From Siphonodentalium dalli (Eukaryota > Mollusca > Scaphopoda > Gadilida > Siphonodentaliidae), in NCBI GenBank assembly GCA_032622095.1, contig CP136061.1, forward strand, positions 231,380,944-231,444,943: a stretch of 64,000 nucleotides of DNA. The letters run 5' to 3'. Shown here piece after piece: positions 10,491 through 22,766 of this stretch. Within the stretch, counting starts at the first letter, position 1. Each line of letters begins with the position of its first letter. Under the pieces are notes generated by a model, which was not told the DNA's origin, did not search any database, and worked only from the letters and a program-made list of their open reading frames with translations. The position numbers and the translations under genes are program-made.

Positions 10491-11846
10491 GGAATTCACA
10501 TTGTTAGAAATGAACGCTCTCTGTTGGCAACAACTTCTATCACTAGCTTGGGGGAAGTAATTTCGAAGCTAACCGATATGTTTCGATACCTGGATGTTAT
10601 AAATGTCGCATCCGATTTGGCACAAACTTAGTTAAACTTTCGGGTACCAGAATGAAATATTAAAATTGAATGCAAGTATAGTGTCATTCATAACACCCAC
10701 CAGGAAGACCCCAGATACAGACATCAAAAGTACTGCACGAGAATAAGCATTAAAACCAAAATGTTAAGAACGCTCTTTAATAATAATATATATGCTCTTT
10801 ATCATAGGTATAGTATATTATGATATTTTTGGCGCCTGGCCAAAACCTGATATAACACACTGCAGTCTCTTTTGAAAGTTAACAGTTTTTTGTCATCAAA
10901 ACCTCAAATGCATGGGTTCATAGGTTAGATTCCATTATTTCGGATATAGGGGATGTACAAGTAGTAATTTTATTATGTAAGATGTGTCGTCTTTAAATAT
11001 ATTGCTAACATCGATGCATACCAATTTTGTTTGCGAAACCACGGCTATCATGCAGTATCTTGCTGAATTAGTATAGCAGGCCGGTGCAAAGCGCCCGGGA
11101 TGGTCGAAACGATCGAGTGATCTTCTCCTTCACCATAATATCACTATTTTGTCTGCAGGTACACCATTATCGTCGATAAACATGCAAGTTAATTTGCATC
11201 GCTTCTCATATATACTCCTCTCTTATATACACGTGCATGGTCAATGTCTAAAATTTTATCACCATTAATCACAAATGATGAGCATTATAGGGCAACTTCC
11301 CACGGTGTAAGGAGGTCGAGAACATTTCATTGACCGTGACGAATTTTAAATACCAAAATTAAAATTATCGTTAATATACGCTAGCTATAATTATTTTCCC
11401 ATATAAACAGCCACCTACATCTAGGAAGTATGGTTCGTATAGCTGATGGACTTGTATGGGTATCTTTTAGTTAGAAATTAAGCAGACTTTATATTAACAA
11501 CGCAGTATGTATATAGCGACAGTTGATGTCTGATTCATACAATGACGACCCAAACTGTCGACAGTTGAAAATCCGAACAACAGAAAATAGAAATTGCAAG
11601 AGCAAACCGTGCTAGAAATTTGTCAAAAATATGGACATTTCCTTTTTTCGGTCTGAATTTCTTACTTGGGACATGAATAAATTTCAAGTAAAATTTGTGC
11701 AGTTTGAAATTCGGAGGTAACATCCGTTTTCACAGTCTATATACATATAGCTAAACCTTTATTTTATCTTACAATGAAAATGGATTGTTTTTTAATGACA
11801 CAAATGGGGGTCATGAACTATAAATGTTAGAATAGGATGTGCTCCT
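10491..11846. other. Non-coding stretch with two GCTCTTTA motifs
   Basis: AGAACGCTCTTTAATAAT at about 10768 and TGCTCTTTATCAT at about 10793 carry the recurrent CGCTCTTTA motif 24 bp apart. The remainder shows no coding potential. The minus-strand frame 11535-11723 has no recognisable domain. Confidence 0.4.
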
Positions 11847-12348
11847 TTAAAGGCACGTGAGGCCTTAGTTGTCGAAAATATTCCTATTTGTTCCAATCAC
11901 CGTAAACAGAAAAACATTAAAACGCATACAGTTTCGTTCATATATACCATGACCATCGCGTAAACAGCATGTTATCATAAAGATTTACTATATTTTACCT
12001 AAGCAAGAGCCTGATTGTGTTACAGAAGACAACACAATGCTGCTGGCTAATCACACACAAATGGCATAAACGCTCTTTATTAGTTCCATATCAGGAATTC
12101 ACCAACAAAGAACGCTCTTTATGTTTGCCATCATAATATAAACAAACACCAGAAAAGTAACTTTTTATGCTTTTGTTTACATAACAATGGTCAAATATAT
12201 GACAATAACATACTGTTTATGCGATATTTCTTATTTGTATACGGACAAAGTCTGTCTACATTTTGTTGTTCTTTCTGTTTGTGGCGGTTTTTGACGGGCG
12301 GAAATATTTTCACAGGATACCCACCGCCAAGGCCAACCGTACCTTTAA
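11847..12348 (+). mobile_element. TTAAAGGCACG MITE, copy 1 (complete)
   Basis: TTAA at 11847-11850 and 12345-12348 flanks imperfect ends AGGCACGTGAGGCCTTA and CAAGGCCAACCGTACCT, complementary over about 20 bp. The 502-bp body has no coding frame. It contains a paired motif: AAACGCTCTTTATT near 12067 and GAACGCTCTTTATG near 12112, separated by CCATATCAGGAATTCACC. The TTAAAGG end again suggests the T2/Kolobok class. It is nearly identical to copy 2, implying recent activity. Confidence 0.88.
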
Positions 12349-12664
12349 GAAACGAATGAATTCGGATCATCGTTAGTTAATTGGCGTCACATTTACAAGC
12401 TATAGGCCAAGTTGTTTATGATGATACTGATATTCATGGAGGGGCAGCTGTAGAAATCCTCCCCTCTATACATGGTTGGTATCGATCAGAACCATGCATG
12501 TGACAGATCACGCCAGGGTCCGGTTGGGATATCTCAAATAAAGGTTCCCTGTCCGATTTGACACCAAAACCACCATATGTATGTTTTCTATACAAGAATG
12601 GCGGATGGCATCATATGTGAAACAAACGCTCTTTATCTATACAATATGTGACCCGCCATATCAA

Positions 12665-12711
12665 ATAGGTCGCCTCGCATATATAAGAGAATGCATTGGC
12701 ATAACAATTTT
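12665..12711. repeat. Half palindrome of the TTAACCC group
   Basis: This is only the right arm and centre of the palindrome, GGTCGCCTCGCATATATAAG to GCATTGGC. It abuts the CCATATCAAAT of the outer foldback on one side and the TTAA of the next MITE on the other. The missing arm suggests deletion or a breakpoint. Confidence 0.75.
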
Positions 12712-13214
12712 TTAAAGGCACGTGAGGCCTTAGTTGTCGAAAATATTCATATTTGTTCCAATCACCGTAAACAGAAAAACATTAAAATGCATACAGTTTC
12801 GTTCATATATACCATGACTATCACGTAAACAGCATGTTATCACAAAGACCTACTATATTTTACCTGAGCAAGAGCCTGATTGTGTTACAGAAGACAGCAC
12901 AATGCTACTGGCTAATCACACAAAAATTGCATAAACGCTCTTTATTTGTTCCATATCAGGAATTCACCAACAAAGAACGCTCTTTATGTTTACCATCATA
13001 ATATAAACAAACACCAGAAAAGTAACTTTTTATGCTTTTGTTTACATAACAATGGTCAAACAAATGACAATAACATACTGTTTATGCGATATTTCTTATT
13101 TGTATACGGACAAAGTATGTCTACATTTTGATGTTCTTTCTGTTTGTGGCGGTTTTTGACGGGTGGAAATATGTTTTACAGGATACCCACCGCCAAGGCC
13201 AACCGTACCTTTAA
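12712..13214 (+). mobile_element. TTAAAGGCACG MITE, copy 2 (complete)
   Basis: This 503-bp copy runs from TTAA 12712-12715 to TTAA 13211-13214. It aligns end to end with copy 1 at very high identity, with only scattered substitutions visible by eye. The paired CGCTCTTTA motifs lie near 12933 and 12975. It sits inside the composite element. Frames 12946-13131 and 13096-13299 are shadows. Confidence 0.88.
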
Positions 13215-13409
13215 ATAAATGTTTCTTACAATTTTTAGGACATAAAATAAAAAAAACATCCATTACCCTGCAGGGAGCCCCACACATATATAGAAGCATA
13301 TAGAAGAGTGTCGTCTGCTCATGTTTGTCTGGGGCTCTGTATGGGTGAAATTATAAAATTGTTAAAGAATACAAGAACAAATTATTAAAATTGTAAAAAA
13401 AATTGTTAG

Positions 13410-13478
13410 GCCAATGCATTCTCTTATATATGCGAGGCGACCTATGGTCGACTCGCATATATAAGAGAATGCATTGGC
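13410..13478. repeat. Palindrome of the TTAACCC group, locus 3
   Basis: The palindrome is essentially perfect: GCCAATGCATTCTCTTATAT, a GCGAGGCGACCTATGGTCGACTCGC-like centre (13431-13455) and the complementary arm. It is followed by ACAGGG, as in the copies at 53.2 and 57.5 kb. Confidence 0.85.
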
Positions 13479-13858
13479 ACAGGGTAACAAAATCCCGACT
13501 TACGACTGGATTTGATATGGCGGGTCACATATCAGCTCTTTTCTGTTCCATGTCGTGCAAATGGTTATTTGTGTTGTTTGGTATACCCAAACATCGTATT
13601 CAAAGTTGTATTTGTTTATGACTTCAATTAGTCTTTTTGTGACGTATAATGCTCGTAGAAAGGTTTACGATTGTTATTTATCGACCTATTTCGATACATG
13701 TACAAGGAAAAACATCAAAAGCGAAGTTAGCGAACGTTATTAAGTCGATTTTGGAACGCAAACCCCCATGCCATTTGCACGACATGGAACAGAAAAGAGC
13801 GTTCCGTGATCCGTTTATTCCTGATATGGTATAAATAAAGAGCGTTTTTTCACATATG

Positions 13859-14980
13859 CGCGAAAAATTAAAACAGCTGGAAAATGGCTGTGACCATGGA
13901 AAGTATTGTTCAGAGCATATGAAGCCGGTGTATCAATAATTCGTGTATTTGTCAATATTTCTTAGGCCTCCTCCCAAATTACGTATCAACATAATTTGGA
14001 AGCTCGAATGAGCCATGTTAGTTTAAGTTGCTGCACAATTGGTACCGTAGCTTCCAAAAAATAGCCTTCAAATGTCTGACAAAAATCAATCATATAATAA
14101 CTCGTGTCATTTTAAAACAAAACGAAGACACATAATCTGTAATTCAAAAATGTATTATTCAAAAGTATGCAATGGGTTGTCATCTATGGAGAATTTAATG
14201 AACATTTGGAATTAGTGTACGCTGATACCAGCTATCATGTCATGCTGACAACTAAAAATTGAATCTGAGATTTCTCAGACTGTTATAAATAGTCCAAGAT
14301 CCGTAAACATTGCACACAAATATAGGTTCACGACCATCATGATATTTCTCAGTATTCTTGACCTTAGAACCCCCCCCCCCCTCCTAAATATTAGAACCAG
14401 CATGGAAGTCGTTGTTCTCTTTCCGGGGTATTGATTGGGTATAGTATTGAGTATATAGTGATTGTTAATCTCTGCAAATTAACTGGGACAATGACTCTGT
14501 TCTTGTACGTGAGGAATCTGGGGTCCTTATGTATTAGTTCGTCAAATGGGTCACATGGGAAGTGGAATTGTGGGGTTGTGATGTCTGGGTTCTCCACTAA
14601 ACATTTGGAATCATAAAAATCGGCATTAGACGTACCGAGACACAGACTCTTGCAAGATGTTTGTAGTGGACAACATGCTTTGTTTGGGTTGGATGGTTGC
14701 GATTTATCGTTATATGCACCCATTGACGTGAGGCACATGTATTCAACGGAATTCCAGTCATTGAATACATATTAGTGTATACCTCTAGTGGAATACAAGC
14801 CGGAACTATTCCTGTTGACGTTGTCGCCAAGAAAGATGACGCACATTACGTCGATCATCCGCTTCCGGTGATTCCCACATAATTACTGCTTATTTGTCAG
14901 ACTTAAATCGCAATAAAGGTAGCTATAGTAACAATGGAGGTGACATTCATGGATTGAACTTATCTGACTGAATGGTGTAG
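13859..14980. other. Non-coding stretch with an unassigned minus-strand frame
   Basis: The minus-strand frame 14391-14738 (115 codons) is rich in Pro, Asn and Cys. It overlaps another minus-strand frame (14597-14830). I recognise no domain in either. Neither has a convincing splice context, so they are not called as genes. A C12 run lies at about 14371-14384. No other structure was seen. Confidence 0.35.
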
Positions 14981-15163
14981 AATATATACAGAACACAACT
15001 TGCATCATAATCTCCAAACTTTTATCGAACTCGTTGCGGATGGCGCATAGTTAATACATTTCGCTCGAGCTACGCTCTCGCTAAATATATCCTTGCGCCA
15101 TCCGCAACTCATTCGATAAAAGATTCTCGATTAAGATGCGCGTTGTGTTCTGTCTATATATTT
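14981..15163. mobile_element. Foldback element with CGAACTCGTTGCGG arms
   Basis: The arms of about 75 bp are complementary with a few mismatches. AATATATACAGAACACAAC on the left pairs with GTTGTGTTCTGTCTATATATT on the right. CTTTTATCGAACTCGTTGCG pairs with the sequence ending CGATAAAAG. The loop itself has partial symmetry (ATTTCGCTCGAG / GCTCTCGCTAAAT). No terminal duplication is clear. Confidence 0.72.
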
Positions 15164-16325
15164 TAGCTCATATACCATGTACACACCGTCTGTAGTTTTA
15201 TTGCTTGGCCTATGTCGTTGCAGGGTGTTATTTCTCCATGGTAAATTGCTCCAATGCGCGTAGAACTACTGTCTTTTAATAATAAAAAAATGGGGGAAAA
15301 ACAGCACAGAGGCAGGCAGGAATCCCTTTGCAGAAATGGAACCAGCTTGGACATTGCTGGATGGTTTACTAGCGGTCTAATGAGCTGTGCACATTGCCGA
15401 CTATGCCACCACCACAACAACGTGCTTAACAATGCATGTGTGTATGTTATGTGGGCTTCTCGTGACATGATTCCGCTACGACAATGATATATTCCACAAT
15501 TATGATTTGGACTATATAAATATACCTAAATCTTAAATTAAACACTGTTGCATAATATGCAGTATTGTTGTTGTTAATGGTGTTTAAGTTGTTGACGGCG
15601 AATTGATAACGACGATCGCTGAAAATGGCCATTCAAAGTAGATTTGCACCAGGAAGTACGTGTATATATTGCACATATATATATATAATACCATTGAGAG
15701 TGCATATGAACTTGTACCCGCTGTTCACAATACACTCTAAGAACAGTCAAGAACCCTACGGTTCTTCACGCCTTCAAGAACCGATATTATGGGGATTTGG
15801 TTCTTCGCGCTCTCTAGAACCGAACATTGACTCGCGCGTTTTGAAGAACCAAATGAAGAACCAACTTTGTATAACATGAGTTGCGGTTCGTAATAAATGC
15901 GTGTCGCCCAAATGGAACAGAACTACGACCTCGTTTTGAGTTTTCAGAACCGCCATTTTCGATCGCTGATTTTTGTGAGAGGCGATGGAACAAAATCCGA
16001 CAGAATCGACAAATTGCACAATATAATTTCTGGTCTCTGTTAGCAGTAACCACTATTGTTCGTTAGCTGAACAAACACACCTTTTTAGACCAGAAAATAT
16101 TCGAAATAAAATTAATATTAATCGATAGAAGCATTTCCGGACAGGAGTCTTCGATTCAAATCTAATGTTTTATACCCAGGTAACTATATAATACATGTTT
16201 ACAAAGAGATAATCCACCTTTAAAACAGTTGAAAATATGTCAATGAAAAAAAAAGTGGTCAAAAACTGTTTCCGGCCTCGGGTACGCCCCCCCCCCCCCC
16301 TACCTCATGTCTCGTGGCCAGTGGG
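15164..16325. other. Non-coding stretch with an AAGAACC/GGTTCTT cluster
   Basis: Between 15738 and 15871 the motif AAGAACC or its complement occurs about seven times (for example CAAGAACCCTACGGTTCTTC). It looks like the remains of a short inverted-repeat element, but no ends could be set. A C-run of about 16 lies near 16287-16302. Opposed open frames across 15254-16066 show no domain. Confidence 0.4.
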
Positions 16326-17264
16326 TTGTATCTAGTCGAGACTGTGTTTGGTCTTAAGTCAGGTCACGACATTAACTTGATTGATCGCTCGTTTGCTGAG
16401 GACCTCGGCATATGTATCACTGAAGCAACACATTACTATCCAGATAGATGATGGATTGCTGGTATCAGATGTTGGTCATGCAAGTCTAACACTATCGCGT
16501 GGTGGTTCCATATTCTACTTGGATGCGGTAGTCGCGGAAAATCTGAACATCGACATACTGGCAGGAGATTCATTCATGAACATCAATGAATTGACGATTG
16601 AACCAGAGAAGTCCGTTGTTCTTGTTGACAACCATGTGTTTTATTCTTATGGCCATCACAACAGCCATGAGATTCCTCATGCATTTGAGTCTCTCGAAAA
16701 GATAAATGTTCGAACAGTTACACCAGCAAGCACAGCATTGGACATAAATGTATATTCCCTATACCCAAACGATCAATGTGTGAACGTGGATGAAGATGGG
16801 TACTCTGAGGACTCGGATGATCGATGTGTGAATGTTACACCCGACATGTCACATGGATATGGATTAATAAAGCCAATAACTGCAATATCGACATACCCGA
16901 TTGTATTTGTTCATTCCATGAAACATACCAGCAAACACAGCTCGCACACATGGGATGAACTGAATATGGAGGCAAACGGATCCTTTGAGAGTGGTCAGTC
17001 TGTCGTGTCACACGGAGATAGCCCGAACAGATACTTGTTACAAAACATCAAGTGACGGAGAGTGGGAAGGAAGTTGTCAGTATTGGAACATCGTGCAGAG
17101 TGTTTGTCAACTTTGTTGGTTCCCCAGTGAGCGATGACTGTATGAGTACACACCTGCGGGGGAAACATCTACATGTACACACAAACGTGATTACCGATAC
17201 TAATGCGTGTGCCAATCAGTCATTTGATGTCGATGATAACTCCAAAGTTATACCTAGTCCGTAA
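16326..17264 (+). pseudogene. Decayed LTR-retrotransposon protease (retropepsin) fragment
   Basis: From 16326 one frame reads through NLIDRSFAEDLGI, the segment that follows the active-site loop in Ty3/Gypsy-type proteases. After a frameshift near 16425-16450 the next frame (to 17055) gives GHASLTLSRGG, a YLDAVVAE strand and LNIDILAGDSFM. These are the hydrophobic-hydrophobic-Gly and LAG(x)xFM parts of the fold. Where a catalytic Asp-Ser/Thr-Gly is expected the sequence reads Leu-Lys-Ser-Gly, so the enzyme would be dead. A second shift leads to a 70-codon frame (17052-17264). No reverse transcriptase, integrase or LTR was found nearby. The left edge abuts a poly-C run. It is a relic fragment; family assignment is by motif only. 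Confidence 0.72.
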
Positions 17265-17265
17265 A

Positions 17266-17306
17266 CCTGACTTTTATTATCAGAGCATAGCTCTATAAAA
17301 GTCAGG
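17266..17306. repeat. Small cruciform-type palindrome
   Basis: The outer stem CCTGACTTTTAT / ATAAAAGTCAGG is exact over 12 bp. It encloses an inner AGAGC / GCTCT stem. It lies two bases after the end of the retropepsin-relic frame. It could be a hairpin of the element's 3' part or chance. Confidence 0.6.
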
Positions 17307-20300
17307 ACGGTATATCACTGAAACCCGTACTCCGTCTCCAATCATGGTATGGACATTTACTCGACTTTTCACAAGCGATAACACACACTAAAAAATACTA
17401 TTTAACATCCAAAACTGCCACATACTTGTAGAGAAGAGCTTCTAGTACATTTCTAGTGTGGTATCAATGCATGTTTCAGATGTTTGTCGTGTCATTCTTC
17501 GCATAAATCGAGAGCATATTTCTACCGCCTCGAAATTCCAGCCATTTTGTATTTGCAAAAAGCCGTCAAAACAGTGAAACAGGAATCGGAAACGGAACGT
17601 ACATAATTGGATTCCGACTATGACATGTTCTGTGTTCTTGTTTGTTACGAGTTTTTTTTTTCTCGATTCAAATAGATTTAAAAGCACATATGACAAGAAT
17701 GGATACCACGATGAGTGAGTTCGGAGACAACAATATATATGCAATTGTAAGTTCGTTCCGCTTTTCCGTTCCGTCAATTTACTACAGTTCAAGTTTTAAA
17801 TCTTGACAAATTAACGGTCTCGGATTTCTCTCAAAGTTCGGATTATATTTCGAGAGTCAGGTATAGTTCCTTATTTCCAGTCCCGTGCCCACCAGTCATG
17901 CTGTCTTCATGCAGTCCCACTCTGATTATAATGTTGGTACTGTGAACACGATGCATAATCCCAACTCTTATGAGGGTGTCAGAAAATTGCACGTTGTCTA
18001 GATGTTCCTGTAAAGATCTTTATTTCTCCATCATAATCACTGTAACCACAGGAATCCCTGTATAGGTATTTCTGTTTGACACTGAATCATACAGCAAGTT
18101 AGCACTCAGAGCAACGGGCGTCTATCAATGGCTTCTTACATCAGATCCAAAGCCACTCAGCAAGATACACGTGGTAAGGACGAATACGCCCTGCAGACCG
18201 TTGCAATTTTGTCTTTGCTGTCGGAATCACACCTCAATAGCGGATGTGCATACAGAGTCCCTCGTTGATCTATGCCCCCAATAATTTGATATGTTTGAAC
18301 CTAAAGTTCTGCACAATAACACCATTCACCACACATCCATGTATCACCAAACCCAACATTTAATTGTGCTCATCACCAACGCACCCCATTTGATTTTTTA
18401 TTAAACGAAACGATCACATTGCTCATTTCCGGATCGATGCACTGATACATCGCATTAACTTCCGTTTGAATGAGTTTCGGCTGGCATTAATATACGTAAA
18501 GACACAGTGTCATTGTTTCTAGCCATGCAATAGCTGAAGCCATGGTTGCACCACCCTTTTATAGGATGTGACGACGAATATTGTTTAAAGATCGCAAGCG
18601 ATTCGATCGCGTCCATATTTGGAAACAATGCCGTCGTATTTGAAAGTCGTTTTATCTACCATCGACTTAACGTCAGACCGATTTTATAGTTTTGGACCCA
18701 ATTCACTCTGATTCCTTGTATTAAAACTAGATGCAATATCTATGATTATACGCTAATCGCGGTCAATCTTATGAGTTGGCGCGCTTGAAGACGGTAGTTC
18801 TTCCTTTTCGATGGCGGTGTTATATACTTCGTGGTTAGGTTTAACATTCTTTGAACGTGCCGTAACCACCGAACCATGAATCTTTACATGAACATTATAA
18901 TGCATATCCACGTGCCAGGTCCAATATTCGTTTGCTGAAGGAAAAAAACATGTTTGAAGTATATCGTACATGCCTTTTTATCTGAGATTGTTATGCCGAT
19001 AATTATACATTGATTGTTCATCAAAATGAGGTGAACACGTGCAAAACGTTCCACTCCTCACGATCCCTTTAATACTACCATATACTTAGAGACGTGGCGA
19101 CAGAGTTTATGATCGTCTGACCCCATCCCCTCAGCTTTTGGTTAAAATTTGTTAGAAATTTCATGCCTGAAATAACAAATTGGAAATATCACACACTTTA
19201 ACCCTCTCTGTACTAAATGGATTCCCCCAGTCAGTTGAAACATGTACACTGGACTGGTCTATTATTCATTTGGAGGGATGTTAATGTGATCAAAGCAGAC
19301 GACAGATAAATAAATGTGCAGAAGGGGGCCCCATGTATTGAGGGAAAATGTTTAGATAATAAGTTATACAAACAACCGTTGAAGTTATTATATATCTCAA
19401 CATTTCAAATGGGATAATTACTCGTCATTGATACTTTTGTGTAGAAAGGGTCAGTAGTCCAACCAGAACATAATTTTGTGTATAGTTTATGTCAAATTTT
19501 AAACGAAATGGTCATCTGTTTGAAACTATAGGGGTGTGCATTATTTTTGGAAATGTCCAATAGTTGGAAAGTTTGAGGTACCATTTGGATATTACTGATC
19601 GAAGGCGGGTGCAATTTTCCAGAAATGAATATCTTGGTCTCGATCCGGAGGATTTAGTTGGAAATTCGTAGTTGGACACCCCATCTCACCCATCCCCAAA
19701 ACGGAGACACTATATGTCCCATCTTTTGTCAGCCTTGTGTGGATATAACTGTTCAAGCTTCAGTTAAATTATATTTCCACGACAGTGTGTCTATACCAGA
19801 AGCTAACTTATTTTTGCACATAGCCTATATCACCAATTATATTCAAGTTTATGTTTTGAAAAATAAAGACACAAGTAGGCCAAATGTTCATTTTTGCGAA
19901 AATAAAAACCTCAGTCAGTGTTCAAGATCTTCATGATCCACCCAGTTACAACATAAATAACATAATTTTAAATATAATCATTTTACACAAGAATTTCCTT
20001 TCCACTGTCAACGATTTCCTACAGAAACCTCTAGTCAGCTAGATCCGCGACTAGTTATCTGAACATCTAGGGTTAACGCATCATTGATGACGAATTCATA
20101 CAGCGGAAATGTCAACCAGTTTATGATATCATACGTGAATCACACTTTGACTATCGATTGTTGATCAGGTGTATTTCTGGCAATGATCGGCATTATTGCA
20201 CGTGGTCCCCGGTGTCAGCCTTGGGTTTATAGCAGCATTATTGATGCTGGTGAATTCTGCTAGGATGGACACACATGGCGTATTTTAATAACCATGCATA

Positions 20301-21713
20301 CATCAGTATATACCGTGTTCAGTGTTAGACTCAAACTGCAAGGCAGAGTTATGCCCCCTCGCTACGGTGGACATATACGGATACCACTGCCATCACGTAG
20401 TTATTATATATAGGATGAAAGTGTTGTCTTCATATGTTTTTCAAGAAGAGTTGTCTATCATGAAAACGCACTAACATACCAGTTAACCGTATGCGCCTTT
20501 CCGCGCGCATTTCGTTTAAAATATGTTTATCCATTGCAGTCACATCACATCGTTAATATGTATTGTTTAAGTACACTGAAGAAAACAGTTTGTTAATACG
20601 ACTAACTTAGTAACTAAATTGTTAGTAAAAACGATTATTGGGCCATAGACTACAATTGTGTTAGTAAAAATGAACAGGATTGAGTTATTATGACTAACTT
20701 TTCGTAGTCATTGGGAAGGTGAAAATGTAATTTGATGGAAAATTTGTGCAAATAATTCCAATATTCAACAAGATGATATAGTATCCAGAATCAGAGATTG
20801 AGTTGAAAGCATGACAAGCTTTGCGGAGAGCGGGACAAGCTATCAATAAATTATCTAAAACACAGATACCAATACTGGTTATCATCGTCATAATCGTCGT
20901 TGTCCGTGAGAAACATTAACAACAACACCAACATCAACCCAAATTTCAAGTCTGAACATTTTACACCAAATTAGGTTGAAATTGTTCTCATTGTTTGATT
21001 TTTGAACCAGTATATATTTATTGGCAAATTTGTTGCCTTCAGACCAACAGTCACATATGTTCTCACCTAATTCGGCCAAATTTCTTAACTGAAAATAATA
21101 TTTAGTGGCCACTAGTTGGAATATGCCCAGCCTTAGCTGCTTAGAGGGTCTCATGTCGAACATTTCAAACAGTTGGAATTGATGCACCAGTTCGACAATT
21201 CCAACCCAAGGGGTGCGAACGGAATTTTTCGATCTTGGGATTTTAGTCTGGTTCAAGGGTGCAGTTGAACATTTCAATGTGGTCACCCACCCCACTCGGA
21301 CAGAGAATATCTCCAGACACGTCCCTGTTAACACTATCAATTAACATCTGGTGCAGCTTATCGATAATCGAAGCAATCTAGCGTTAGGGGTGACGACATC
21401 CTTTTTATGCAATCCATAGCTGTTGGGTGCACACACGTTTCAATCATGTGGGATTTAGATTATTCCACTTCAACACCTTCGTTTTATGTCATCAAAGAAC
21501 TCGTCGTACCGTAATACGGACAACGAGCGTGGCTTTGAGTTTAAGGATCGCCAATTGGCTAAATTTCTCTGCGACTCATGCTGCATGCTGAGCCTGGGTG
21601 TGAAGACAAAGACGTCCATTCCCAATTATGCACCGCATATGCCATTCGAGTAAAACCAGACCGCAAGGTTCATCACCCTCACCGTGCATACACACCCTCG
21701 CTATGCACGTGTG
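17307..21713. other. Long non-coding stretch without recognised features
   Basis: Frames up to 150 codons appear: 17442-17792, 18753-18971 and 20888-21340 on the minus strand, and 19658-19936 on the plus strand. None shows a domain, a good start context or convincing splice sites. The 20888-21340 frame is the longest and reads mostly hydrophobic and Asn-rich residues. Near 20580-20700, TTAGTAA/TTACTAA-type words recur. No repeat match to the rest of the window was found. Confidence 0.35.
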
Positions 21714-21876
21714 TTAACCCGGTCATGGCGGGAGCTGCGCTGGTGCAGCATTAAAGATCTTGTACCAGTGCATTTTCTTCTATATGCGAGTCTCACATAG
21801 GGAGCCTTGCATATATCAGAGAATGCACTAGCTTGTAAGGTCAAGTAAACATTGTTAGGCCAATGCATTCTCTTAT
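21714..21876. mobile_element. TTAACCC-group palindromic element, locus 4 (truncated)
   Basis: The left end TTAACCCGGTCATGG and the following GCGCTGGTGCAGCATTAAA match, inverted, the right end of the element at 35828-36089. A diverged palindrome occupies 21764-21833. The start of a second (GGCCAATGCATTCTCTTAT) is cut at about 21876, where the neighbouring MITE begins abruptly. Confidence 0.75.
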
Positions 21877-22317
21877 GTTCCAATCACCGTAAACAGAAAC
21901 ACATTAAAACGCATACAGTTTCGTTCACATATACCATGACCATTGCGTAAACAGCATGTTATCATAAAGTCCTACTATATTTTACCTAAGCAAGAGCCTG
22001 GTTGTGTTACAGGAGACAGCACAATGCTACTGTCTAATCACACACAAATGGCATAAACGCTCTTTACTAGTTCCATATCAGGAATTCACCAACAAAGAAC
22101 GCTCTTTATGTTTACCATCATAATATAAACAAACACCAGAAAAGTTACCTTTTATGCTTTTGTTTACATAACAATGGTCAAGCATAACACAATCACATTC
22201 TGTTTATGCGATATTTCTTATTTGTATACGGACAAAGTCTGTCTACATTTTGATGTTCTTTCTGTTTGTGGTGCTTTTTGACGGGTGGAAATATTTTCAC
22301 AGGATACCCACCTTTAA
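21877..22317 (+). mobile_element. TTAAAGGCACG MITE, copy 3 (both ends damaged)
   Basis: The body matches copies 1 and 2 from GTTCCAATCACCGTAAACAG onward. The first ~30 bp are missing at the junction with the palindromic element. About 18 bp are missing just before the right TTAA (GGATACCCACC runs straight into TTTAAG). The paired CGCTCTTTA motifs lie near 22056 and 22098. Confidence 0.85.
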
Positions 22318-22440
22318 GTCTCAAGGTGTACCACCTTCAATATTCATATTCATGCTTGTTTAATTATTATAACAAGTTTCAAGGTGTACATTAATTCAGT
22401 GTTCTTCAGTCCTATATTTATCAGCGCGTTATCGACTTAT

Positions 22441-22766
22441 AATAGGATTTGTTTTAGGTTCATAATCGGCGTAGAATCGCCTCATGAGTCCATAACGAAC
22501 TGAAAATGAGAATGTTTTATTGCCATTATCCACTCATAATAACTACTATATAAGTTCATTATGGGCGGACAATAATACGAATAAACTAACTCACGACTTA
22601 CCAGGTGTGCGCTCTTTAAAATGTGTTTTCAGTGCGGCCTGCACCAAATAAAAGCGGATTAACGGATATAACGCCACTACCGTATGTATCGGCTTATTTC
22701 AGAATCAAATAATCCAATATGAATCTATGGGAATATTATAGATCGATTATGAACCTATTTGCGCGA
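22441..22766 (+). mobile_element. Dispersed repeat, copy 1 (mate at 39077)
   Basis: The ends carry an inverted AGGTTCATAATCG / CGATTATGAACCT. The block CTAACTCACGACTTACCAG, then GCTCTTTAAAATGTGTTTTC, recurs in reverse orientation at 39.2 kb. It includes one CGCTCTTTA motif. It is about 325 bp with no coding frame. Confidence 0.65.

Larger units (their letters stand above)
12612..13858. mobile_element. Composite nested foldback element
   Basis: Outer inverted sequences are CATATGTGAAACAAACGC at 12612 and its near-complement ending at 13858. A second inverted pair, TATGTGACCCGCCATATCAA (from 12645) and its complement (to about 13533), lies inside the left end. A third exact 30-bp pair, opening GCTCTTTTCTGTTCC, sits at 13535-13564 and 13771-13800. 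Within this frame lie half a TTAACCC-group palindrome, MITE copy 12712-13214 and a full palindrome at 13410-13478. The order implies successive insertions. Open frames across it are shadows. Confidence 0.65.

Noticed and set aside
14391-14830. Minus-strand frames of 115 and 77 codons
   Set aside because: They overlap each other in different frames, show no domain or splice context, and lie in a gene-free region. Most likely chance.
20888-21340. Minus-strand frame of 150 codons
   Set aside because: No recognisable domain, no good start context and no support from neighbours. Kept only as a note in the intergenic entry.
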